Positions 55,033 through 64,000 of a stretch of DNA of 64,000 bases are shown in pieces. The position numbers and the translations under genes are program-made. Position 1 is the stretch's first letter. Each line of letters begins with the position of its first letter. The stretch lies in contig JAAALK010000288.1 of NCBI GenBank assembly GCA_019279435.1, positions 75,167,499 to 75,231,498 of the forward strand. The letters run 5' to 3'. This stretch comes from Zizania palustris. Lineage: Eukaryota; Streptophyta; Magnoliopsida; Poales; Poaceae. Under the pieces are notes generated by a model. That model did not search any database and was not told the origin of the DNA. It was given only the letters and a program-made list of their open reading frames with translations.

Positions 55033-57040
55033 TGAGGAGCCATGCTGAATAGCGTGGGCCTCATGGCTCCAGAAGTGATGAGTCATTGTCAACGATAGTC
55101 AAAGAGGACTGAAGAAGAAGAGATCTGCTGTTTCATGGGCCGCGTGTGACTCAGGTACACGGGCAGCGAGCGACTGTCGGGCAGAGGAGGCTGCGAAGTC
55201 GGGCTGGTCCAATCCGAGTGCATGGGCCAGAAGCAGTAGAAGACCCACTGGGCTGTTGACCAGGGGTGACTCAGGTACACGGGCGGTGAGTGATTGCCGG
55301 GCTGAGAGAGCTGCGGAATCGGGCCGGCCCAATCCGGGTACCTGGTGCAAAGCTGGTGGAGGCTTTGTCAGTTTCGGCGCAAAACTGACAACCGTTGATC
55401 TTGTATCCGACTGTCCAGAAGAGAAGCCGTAGTCGCTACGAAAACTTAGCTTCCGGATAAGTCATTTGTATCTCTAGGCCCACAGTCAGTCAGTCGTGTC
55501 TGTAAAAATTCCTAAGGGCAGTAGAGTCTTTTCCTTTATTCTTGCGTCTGTAAAAACCCTAAGGGGCAGGTGGAATGTTCCTAGTGTTGGGAGCCTATAA
55601 ATAGGACCCCAATCCCTAGGGTTTGGACTACCCCTTTTGCTGAAATCAATACTACTCCTTTGGGTCATTTTTGTCTCTTGTTTTGCCTCTCTTCTCTCCT
55701 GTTCATTCTTGCGCAGCCAGGAATTTTGCCTTTGTTTATTGCCGTGCATCCATTGCTGCAGTGAAGTTTCTATTCTCAAATCGTGTGCAGCTTCTGCAGT
55801 GTTTTAATGGATCCATTTCACTTGCACAACAAGTTTTTCCATGCATTTTGAGGCTTCGGAAGCTTCTGTTGCTTGTGTTCTTCACGTAAGTAGTACTAGT
55901 TCTTGCTGTTGCAAGTAGTACTACTACACTGTAGCAACAGTACACTAGTGCCAGCTTTTTACTTTTCTGCGTTGCTTTCTGATCGAGGTTGTTAGGGCTG
56001 AGTACCTTTTCTGACTGTTTCCTGGCGAAGCCACCCTCTCTGTTCGAAGCCCCTCAGCTCCGTGAGGAAGGCTTCGATCTAACATCTTTGAAGGCTTCGC
56101 TTGAACCTCGGCTTCATTTTTGTGCTGTGTCTCTAGCTTCGCAGAACACTTTGCACTCTGTCAGCTTCACATACTTCGATAGACCTTGCGAAGGTGTTCT
56201 CAGTCACGAACTGTTCGAAGTCGATACTTTGTCAGGTTTCGAAGTTAGCTTCGAAGCTAATCTCACTAATAGACTTCGTTTTGATTTCTCTATCGCATGT
56301 CAGCCTTCGCTTCTCTTTTCGAAATTCACTCTTTTCGAAGGTAGAGTGTAGGCTTCGGTTTTGGTTTCTCTGACAGGCTTCGCTTCTTTGTTCGAAGGTA
56401 GTCCGTCTGTGTGGTGTGTTCGAAGTATTTTTGTTCGAAGGTTTGGCTTTGAAGTACTTGGTTCGAAGCTGTGGTCGAAGTCCTACCTTCGAAGTACATA
56501 CTTCGAAGCAGGATCCGACTTTGTCATACTTCGCTTCGAAGCATACTTCGATTCTTGTCACCTCGAACTAAGCTAAACCTAAACATACCTTCGACATTTT
56601 CACAATACCTTCGACAGACTTCGACTGCCACCTTCAAACCAGTCTTCGATCTGCGGAGTAGGCCTCGTCCTCCGAAGCAGGCTTCGACCAGCGAAGCAGG
56701 CTTCGATCTGCGAAGCAGGCTTCGCCTAGTTTCGAACAGGAGACAAATTTGAACAGGTAACTTCTCTTCCCACTCATAGTGCATCAAGATTGTTTTACTG
56801 AGAAGTTTGTCTTGCCTAGTCTTGCGTATACTGTTTATCTATCTATTAGCACTGCTTTGATAGTCTTCTGTTTGTCATTAGCTGTTTCTAGGCTAGATAC
56901 CATATAGACTTAGGCTATCTGTTTATTTTCTGCTGCTTGGCCTTTTGAGGTGCGTTAGGTATTGGGAACAGGCCATAGATTCGAAAGAATTTTTAAGGCG
57001 CCCATTCACCCCCCCTCTGGTCGCTACTTTTGATCCTACA
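55033..57040 (+). repeat. E2 3' LTR (about 2.0 kb)
   Basis: It starts after the tract CAAGGGGGAGAT at TGAGGAGCC and ends TTTTGATCCTACA, with the 'ggcgcccattcacccc' terminal block shared by all Sire LTRs here. A TATA box, TATAAATA, lies at 55596-55603. A 73-bp segment (gtgactcaggtacacggg...) is repeated at a 120-bp distance, starting at 55146 and 55266. The 56010-56760 part is crowded with TTCGAA palindromes. No primer site follows, so it is a 3' LTR. Confidence 0.75.
55596..55603 (+). promoter_or_regulatory. TATA box in the E2 LTR
   Basis: TATAAATA in 'gggagcctataaataggacc' corresponds to the E1 site at 62186 (gcctataaatagagg). Confidence 0.65.
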
Positions 57041-57543
57041 CGCACGCGAGGGGTGCGGTAGCTTCGGTGAGAAGCCTTGAGCCTAATGGCCTTCGCTTCA
57101 CCGAAGTCAGCCTTCGATACAGTGACGGTTTTGAGCCGAAGCCGTCAAAGCCCTTGGGCCTTCGCACCAACACCTTCGGAGTGGACCACCACGGCTTCGC
57201 AGCTTCTCCCAGCTCGAACTCCGTCAGTCCGTGTACCGAAGCCATGCATGGCCGAAGTACCTCAAGTCAGCCTCACTCTGGAGCCCCACCTTCGGAGTAC
57301 CACCCTTCGAAGTCCCTCCTTCATCCAAGGCCTCCGCATGAAGCATTCCATGAGCACTTCGTCGCAATGTCTCTCCCCGAGCACACTCCTCGACGATCCT
57401 CACCCGGACCATGCCTTCGATGCACCTCAACTTCTGAGACCTTCGTCGGGTATACCTTCGAGTGTCTCCCTCCGGAACACACTTCGAACGTCTTGCCTCA
57501 TTGCTGAGAACTTAGTCCACCATACTTCGAAGCCACTCCATTC
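57041..57543. other. Unassigned TTCGAA/TTCGG-rich segment
   Basis: This lies between the E2 LTR end and the resumption of the E1 LTR. A 146-codon plus-strand frame (57067-57507) and an overlapping 157-codon frame (57077-57550) are open but have no recognisable domain. The composition (cttcgaag, gaagcc, cttcgg) resembles LTR sequence in E2 and the Tat LTRs. It may be a further LTR fragment. Confidence 0.4.
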
Positions 57544-58070
57544 GAAGTAAAGTTTTCAAATCTGAATTGAAGTTTATATGTGTTTTTTGAAAAGATTGTC
57601 ACTATTCACATTCATGTTGTTTTCAGAAGTGATTTGTCCAATTGAGTTTTGAGTAAGATTTCGAAAATGTAGATTTGAGTGTGTTTTCTGATATGATCAC
57701 ACTTCACAGTGTGCAAACTTAATCAGAACAAACTCAAAGTTATCCACTAATTTTCTGGAACTAAATTCTGAATTCTTCTCTAAATTGGAGTTTCAACAGT
57801 CGACAAGATATTGTCGGTGTTTCAATTACCGATCAAGAAAGTGTAAATCGGCAAATCAGTTACCGATAGAAGTATTTCGGCACTCCTAACTCTGATTTGC
57901 TCTGAACTAAAATTTTGGGCCTAGTTTTGCATTGTTTTTGTACTGTTTGGTTCACACTTGATTTTTGATGATATTTGAGGGACATTGGGTGATTTGAAAA
58001 GGCCATCTATTTCACAAGAAATTATTGAGGCGCCTATTCATCCCCCTCTAGTCGCTATTCCGATCCCACA
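57544..58070 (+). repeat. E1 5' LTR, last part
   Basis: Resumes at GAAGTAAAG with 165 of 167 positions identical to 63834-64000, and ends GATCCCACA before the primer site. About 2 kb of LTR present in the 3' copy is missing between 53250 and 57544. Confidence 0.85.
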
Positions 58071-58072
58071 AT

Positions 58073-58084
58073 TGGTATCAGAGC
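58073..58084 (+). other. Primer-binding site of E1
   Basis: TGGTATCAGAGC, a perfect initiator-Met tRNA primer site, 2 bp after the LTR. Confidence 0.9.
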
Positions 58085-58136
58085 CGGTTAGATCACCAGT
58101 TGACCTTAACCAGTTTGTGATCCTTGTTTTTGTGTA

Positions 58137-60532
58137 ATGGAAAGAAACTCTAAGATTCCGAATTTCGATGGTCATGATTTTGCTTATTGGAAGGTGCGCA
58201 TGGAGGCTTACCTTCTAAGCCAAGGAAGTGTCATTTGGGACATTGTTAATTCCCAATATGTGATCCCTGAAACTTGCACTTCAGAGACTGAGAAATTACA
58301 GTACAAATGCAATAGCAAAGCGAGAAACATACTGTTGATCAGTCTGAGTCGCAAAGAGTTTGACAGGGTCCAGCACCTACGAACTGCGTGTGAAATTTGG
58401 ACCACTTTGAAAACTTTTCATGAGGGCACCACCCAAATTAAGGCTATGAGGAAAAGCACTTATAATCAAGAATACCAAATGTTTGTGCAAGGCCCTGGCG
58501 AATCTGTAGATGTCATGTTTGCGCGTTTTGATGGAATTGTGAGTAATTTGCGCTCCACTAGGACTTTGGCTTACGCTGACCATGATAGGGCAATCAACCT
58601 TCTCTATGCTCTTAATCGTAGCATATGGGAGGTGAAGATCTCTAGTATTGAAGAGTCGGGAAGCTTTGACACTCTGACTTGCGACGAACTCTTTAGTAAT
58701 CTTAAGTCCACCGAGATTGCCAAGGCGTCTCGTCCAAGAGTCGGAAACTCTTTGTTGCCTTCTATTGCTTTAGTTTCTGGTCCTGGCAATGGTACCTCAT
58801 CTAGAGGTAACTTGTCTGGTGTTTCTGGAGTTTGTGCTTATTCTAGTGCTTTTGACTTGTCCTCACTTGTCTCTGTCACAAAAGAACAAGTGGACACTCT
58901 AGATGATGAGGAGCTAGCTCTCAATGTTAAGAAGTTCACTCGCTTTTACAATGATAGATGAGACCAAAGGAGAGGAGAGTCACAGGGTTGTTTTGAATGT
59001 GGAGATATGTCTCACATAAAAGTGAATTACCCTAAATTGAAAATGAAAAATGAAAATGAGCACAAGCACCAAAAATGGAATAAGAAACCCTACTTCAGAG
59101 GGAAGCGAGGAAAAGTGGCTAAAAGAAAAGCCATAGCTTTTGTGGCCGCCCTCAGTGACATCGACAGTACGTCAAGCGAAGAACCAAGCTCAGAGGAAGA
59201 GGAGCCTCTCAAGAAAGAGAAGAAGGAAAAGAAGGAGAAGAAGACGGTGGACCTCACCGACCTTTGCTTCGTGGTCGACGACAACAACAGCACCGACGAG
59301 CTCTACACTTCTGAGGTATATCTATCTCGTGATCAGCTTCTTGTTCAAAATGATGAATTGCATTATGTTGTTTATTCTCAAGATAGATTACTTAAACTTG
59401 CTGCTAAAGAATGAAAAGAATTAAAACTCAGACTTGAAACTATATCCACTGAACTTGCAATTTTGAAATCTAAGTCTGATGATGCCGATTGTGAGTCATG
59501 TCTTACTGTCATGAATGAACTTGCTCAACTGCGTCTTACACATGCTCAAACTGTTGAAAAACTTGAATTAACTGAAAAGCAGCTTTTGGTGGTAGAGTTT
59601 AGTCTTGCGGTCATCAACGAATGCATGAACTATTCTTTACTTGTTGAAAGCATTAATTTAAGAGATGGACATGTTGATAAACTTAAGGCTAGATTGGAGA
59701 GTGCTGAGTGTTCTAAGGATGTGCAGTCGGCGTGTCCCACCTACATCACCCTTAAGGACCAACTCAGCTTTGCTAGAGAGCAAGTGGAAAAATTGAAATG
59801 TGAAAATGATTACCTTCTCTCCGTGGTGGAAAATGCACTGAAGGAAAGGGTGGGATGGATCTGCTTTTGGCTAAAACCAAAATGTGTGCTGACAGGGCAG
59901 GGTTAGCTCTCGGGTTGGGCTATGAGAGAACTACTCCAAACACTTTGAGCGAAACTGTGTTCACTCCTCCCACTACCCTTGAGAAAGAGAGAGCCCAGTT
60001 AGACACTGATCAAAAAGCCAAGAATCCTACTCAACCTAAAAAGAAAGCTCTTCATTCACCAGATGAACCTCCTCAGCAAAAACCCAAGAAGACTATGAGA
60101 TTTGCGCCTGAGACCCATGCTCACACACCCAAGAGAGTGTATCACTGTTCCTATTGTCATCGGGTGGGTCACTTGGTTGGGTTTTGCTTTCGTCGTATCA
60201 AGGATGAACGACGGTCTTTTGCGATGAACTTTCAGGACATGCATTACCCATCTTTAGGTATGCATGAGTCTGCTTTTCGCTCCTATCTTGATTTTGAGGC
60301 TTCACATGGTTTTATGAGTGATTTTGCCCCTCGTGGTGTACACCATGCTTCATATGGTGATAGAACACGTGTAAGAGGCTTTGATGCTCTACAGGTTGGG
60401 AGACCTCGTCGTTTTCTAGGTTCACACTTTGTAGGTAGACCACGCAATTTTTATCATGGTTCATATCCGGTGCATGATCAGTCTACTACTTTGCCTAGTT
60501 CTCGAGTTTTGAGATGCTGGATTCCAAAATAG
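58137..60532 (+). pseudogene. E1 Sire-type Gag (near intact)
   Basis: The ATG at 58137 opens 274 codons: MERNSKIPNFDGHDFAYWKV, EFDRVQHLRTACEIWTTLK, FARFDGIVSNLRSTRTLAYA, TLDDEELALNVKKFTRFYND, the copia-type Gag core. A TGA at 58959 precedes a knuckle, GCFECGDMSHIKVNY (last Cys replaced by Tyr), then a Lys-rich/acidic tract (59007-59411). A second TGA at 59412 is followed by a coiled coil (59463-59840). A one-base loss near 59835 shifts to 59855-60532: LLLAKTKMCADRAGLALGLG, knuckle CSYCHRVGHLVGFCFRR and a His/Phe/Arg-rich tail. Sire-lineage polyproteins have these parts before protease, but here the frame ends at 60532 and no pol follows. Only two stops and one shift separate it from an open Gag. 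Confidence 0.85.
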
Positions 60533-61732
60533 TTTTTAACTCATCCTCTCACTGAGCATCCGAGAGCTTCTAGCATGTTTTGAGGGGGAGTTGTGTAGCA
60601 CTGCATGAGCTTATGTCATATGATTAATTGCTTTTACAAGTACATGCTTTGTAATGCCTTTGTAGTATTGTCTTTAATATTGTTGACTGTACTTGGCATG
60701 TTTTCATCTGATAATTGTCATGAGCATGACTTTTATTTGTGAAAATTTGAAAACGATCATTGCTTAGTCTAGAAACTAGCTTGAATGGGTTGAGTGATTT
60801 TGCTATCTTTTACACACCTGATAGCTAGGTCCTTTTTACTTGGATGCTAATACGCAACTTAATTTCATCAAAAATATTGTGTTGAAAATGAAAATGAATG
60901 ATATTCATGTTGTTGTGTGCTAAAATTGAAAAGATCTAGATGGGTTTGCTTTGTTGCACTACTTTGTTCTAGACTGCTTACCATAGCACTTTGGTAAGAA
61001 CTGGGACGTTGTAGTGTATACCAAGATCAATGCTTTAAGCTTCCGATGGTATTTTTCTTGACCTAGGCTTGGCTTGGTCGGTTAGCATAAGGTTGACATG
61101 CAAATAACCCTTGGCACAAAAATGAAAAGTTAAAATTCATTGCATATCATGTTTGCTGAAGCTCCTTGAAGTGGGATATGTTTATCTGGTTAGTATTTAG
61201 CTAGCTTTTGCATCTCATGCCTTGCCATATCTAGTATGCTAGTCTGAGTGGTGATGCTTTTATTTGCTAAAATATGAAAATACTTGCTCATGTCTTTTGT
61301 TTAGATGATATTTATCCGAGCTTGTCATACAATACTTTTAGATGATATTCAAGGTGAATGTTTGTTTGTACTGTAATTGCAGTTGCTCATGTTTCAGAAG
61401 CTCGCATATCTGCTTCACCCTCATTCCCCTCTTTGCATCTTTTGATCTCCTTGATGCTTGCATTGTCAAAGGGGGAGAAATAGTTTACATGATGCTTTTG
61501 GAGGCTTTTGGATGATTGCTTGATTAAGGGGGGTAATTGGCATTCATGTTGCATTGAGATGCTTTTGATGCATTTGCCTTGCTTTGCATAAGGTTTTTGC
61601 CCAAGAGTGAGATCTTTTACCAAGTGACATGTTTTGCTCTTTTATGAGTTTTTATGGTCACTTGTACGCTTAACTTGAAACCTTCATCATGTATTTGCTT
61701 GGGGTTGTCAATGCACTCATCAAGGGAGAGAT
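60533..61732 (+). other. E1 3' spacer with repeated polypurine tracts
   Basis: Non-coding. Purine tracts TGAGGGGGAG (60581), AAAGGGGGAG (61468), AAGGGGGG (61526) and the final CAAGGGAGAGATTG (61721) before the LTR. Homologous to the E2 spacer and, inverted, to that of E5. Multiple purine tracts upstream of the 3' LTR are a known Sirevirus feature. Confidence 0.75.
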
Positions 61733-64000
61733 TGTGAAACCAAGGGTGGTTTCTGTCTGAATGATGAGTGATTGACAAGGATGAGCATTTGAGCGATCGA
61801 GCGATGGAGTGTTGGTTTGAGTGCATCGAGGGAGGCCAGGGCAAGCATTCAGGCGGCTCGAGGGGATCGAGAGAGGAAGTGGCTTGCTAGCGCTCGGAGT
61901 CACAAAGCGGTGTCATGAGTCGGTGAGTTGAGAGACTTTGTTGGTTTTTGCTGAAAACCGTCACAAATCGAGTTTTATTAATTTCAATAGTTATGAGTCC
62001 TTTTTAGTGTTGAGTCATTGTGTAATAAACTAGGTTTAATTTTAGTAAGTGTCTAGAGCAATTGTACTCCTTTGGTATATTTTCAGAATTTCTTAATTCT
62101 GAAAATATATTACAAGGAATAGGACCTTGGTGTAATATTTTAATTCTAGAGGGTTCTTTTCAAAAAATACCCCCCATGGTTAGCCTATAAATAGAGGACC
62201 ATATCCATGGGCAGGTGGCTGTTCTTTTTGGCTGAACCACATAACTTTTCTATCAAATTGGTGCTATGTTTTCCTTCTAAAATACATCAAACTCGGTTCC
62301 TGTTCACAATCTGATAAAAGCTACAATGGAGCGATGGATCAGGGAGGTTATTTGGTGCACATATATTTTAGCATTGAATTCAGTTTTGAGAGCTAGTTTC
62401 TGGTGAATTTACTGTAGAACCTGTGTTAGATGTTTATACAACTTTGGTTGTGGATGTTTTGAATGTTCCATTTTTGAAAGTTGCAACTGATTTCTGCAAT
62501 TCTTTCTTGATTATTTTGCTGATCAAAAGTGGTACTTCTCTATTCTGATTTGAGCATATTTGTTTTATCTGAATTGAACTAATTCCCCTTTTGGTGTTTG
62601 AGAAAATGGCTGGTTGCATTTTGATTCAGTCATTTTCTTGCTAAATCACGTAGAGCACTTTTGGAATAGAATTTTCATTTCACAAATGGAGAAAACACAT
62701 TTTTCAAGTTGATTCTGGATGCACTATAGTGAAATTGGATGAAATTTCCTGAATCTGCTATAGCTTTTCGAAAGCACTGTATCACATAAGTTTTGTTCAG
62801 TTTCAGCTCTTGTTCTGTAATTTGATATCTGTTTTATGCTGGAACTTTTTGGAACACTTTTAGAGGATTTTTATGGAGAAAAGAATGAAGCACTGCTGTT
62901 TTTGGAGAGTGTTTCCTTACAATAAATAGTGTGTGCTCATGCTGTAGCACTTCAGGAACTTCTGCTAAAAGCTTTACAAATGTCAGTAGGTGTAATGATT
63001 CAGCTAAAATCCTTGTGAAGTAATCTGAACTGTTTTGAAACTAAATCTCTGTTGTTTGAGGCCAATCCTGTGTTATCATTGTTCATGTTCAAGAAAGTTC
63101 TATAGATTACTTTGTTCAACTGAAATTTGAAGTGAGCTCTTGAGTAATTGTTGTTTAACATTCAGTTTGTATCAGATCTACATTTAAATTTTCTTTGAAG
63201 TTACAGCAGCTGTGTGTTAAGTTTCAAACTACTGATTTCTGATATTTTTAATTGTTTCACATTGTGAATACACTGGTTGCTGTAATTTGTCGAATCTGAG
63301 ACACATTTCAACTTTCAAATCTGTTTTCATATTAATCAAAGGTGATTGAAATGTGTATATGATTGTTGATTCATTGATTACTTCTGCAAATTGTAACTGT
63401 TTGTCTGATCTGAGATTTTATAATATGAATGTTCAGTTCTGATTTTCAAGTATTCTGAAAAACAAAAAAACTGGGTATTGTCTGATTCAAAGATTGCTTC
63501 AGTTGTAACCCTGGTTTATTCACTTCTCTAATATTGAAAGTTGATTGAGGAAGTCTGAATTGAAGTATAAAGAAAGAAATCATTCTGTGGTGTGCTTTGA
63601 AAAATATTGACAATATTCATTTCAATGTTGATTTTAGAAATGGTTATTCTGTCTTAATTCAATAGCACACTGCTTGACAATCAGAGTTAACTGAATTTAT
63701 TTGTGTGGTTAGATTGAAAGAAGTTCCATGATCAGATCCTTGAAACTTTATTTGTTCTGGAATATAGTGAGTGCTAAGATTGATCATAGTAGTGATTCTG
63801 ATTTCAAATTGTGTGTGAATTTATTCAGGATTAGAAGTAAAGTTTTCAAATCTGAATTGAAGTTTATATGTGTTTTCTGAAAAGATTGTCACTATTCACA
63901 TTCATGTTGTTTTCAGAAGTGATTTGTCCAATTGAGTTTTGAGTAAGATTTCGAAAATGTAGATTTGAGTGTGTTCTCTGATATGATCACACTTCACAGT
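61733..64000 (+). repeat. E1 3' LTR, cut by the window end
   Basis: It starts TGTGAAACCAAGGG after the purine tract. A TATA box lies at 62186-62193. The region after it is AT-rich with no genes. Compared with E6 and the 5' copy, the block between 'gtgcatcgagg' and 'gaggccaggg' (about 280 bp in E6) is deleted near 61832. The full LTR would be about 2.6 kb, estimated from the 5' copy. Confidence 0.85.
62186..62193 (+). promoter_or_regulatory. TATA box in the E1 3' LTR
   Basis: TATAAATA in 'agcctataaatagaggacc', about 450 bp into the LTR, the expected place for the U3-R boundary. It is the strongest core promoter in the E family. Confidence 0.65.

Larger units (their letters stand above)
53113..64000 (+). 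mobile_element. Sire-type Ty1/copia element E1, gag-only, running off the window
   Basis: It has a 5' LTR in two parts (53113-53250 and 57544-58070), an iMet primer site (58073-58084), Gag (58137-60532), a non-coding spacer with repeated purine tracts (60533-61732) and a 3' LTR from 61733. No pol is present. Termini are TGTGAAACC and GATCCCACA. GTTCG at 53108-53112 is the expected target duplication, but the other copy is outside. The comparable parts of the two LTRs (57544-57710 and 63834-64000) differ at 2 of 167 positions, the lowest divergence seen here, so E1 is among the youngest insertions. Confidence 0.85.

Noticed and set aside
57067..57507. 146-codon ORF as a novel gene
   Set aside because: Two frames are open at once, the composition follows TTCGAA/TTCGG repeats as in nearby LTRs, and no domain is seen. 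It is recorded as unassigned sequence instead.

Overview
This window is plant nuclear DNA made almost entirely of nested LTR retrotransposons. I found no host gene, rRNA, tRNA gene or CRISPR array. The mix suggests a grass: several Tat-lineage Ty3/gypsy elements with a second, plant-type RNase H, Sire-type Ty1/copia gag genes, a roughly 3 kb Tekay/Del-like LTR with a GC-rich 5' part, and a spliced gene of the 'putative gypsy-type transposon' kind. I cannot name the species.

Layout, left to right. (1) 1-719: the end of a minus-strand LTR (E6) running out of the window, inserted in the integrase of Tat element B. (2) 720-20017: Tat element B (minus strand), split by a complete Tat element A (1427-13213, target duplication GGTCC). 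A is itself split in its RT region by a 1,014-bp solo LTR (6624-7637, target duplication CCTAT). (3) 20018-26913: Sire-type element E5 (minus strand), lacking its 3' end and carrying a solo Tat LTR (20325-21624, target duplication CAATC). (4) 26914-43760: a plus-strand transposon-like spliced gene with its promoter. It is split by a Tekay-like solo LTR (27234-41168, target duplication CCTTA), and that LTR is split by a second complete Tat element, C (28707-39476, target duplication CTTAT). (5) 43761-47582: two Sire-type gag fragments in convergent orientation (E3 plus, E4 minus). (6) 47583-48165: an inverted Tekay-like LTR fragment. (7) 48166-53112: an old plus-strand Tat relative (F) that keeps gag, protease and the tail of pol, followed by a long non-coding 3' spacer. 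(8) 53113-64000: a plus-strand Sire-type element (E1). Its 5' LTR is disrupted by a second Sire-like piece (E2, 53251-57543) and its 3' LTR runs off the window.

How the parts work. Elements A, B and C each encode Gag, an aspartic protease (DGG active site), RT with a YIDD box, two RNase H domains and an integrase, in that order on the minus strand. A primer site matching the 3' end of what I believe is tRNA-Arg abuts the 5' LTR, and a purine tract abuts the 3' LTR. All reading frames are broken by stops and frameshifts, so these are dead copies. The Sire-type copies E1 and E5 carry a long Gag but no pol at all, with the same gag-to-spacer layout. They look like a non-autonomous gag-only family that would need pol from elsewhere. 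The target duplications give a clear insertion order. By-eye LTR differences (about 5% in A, about 1% in the part of E1 that can be compared) suggest E1 is much younger than A.
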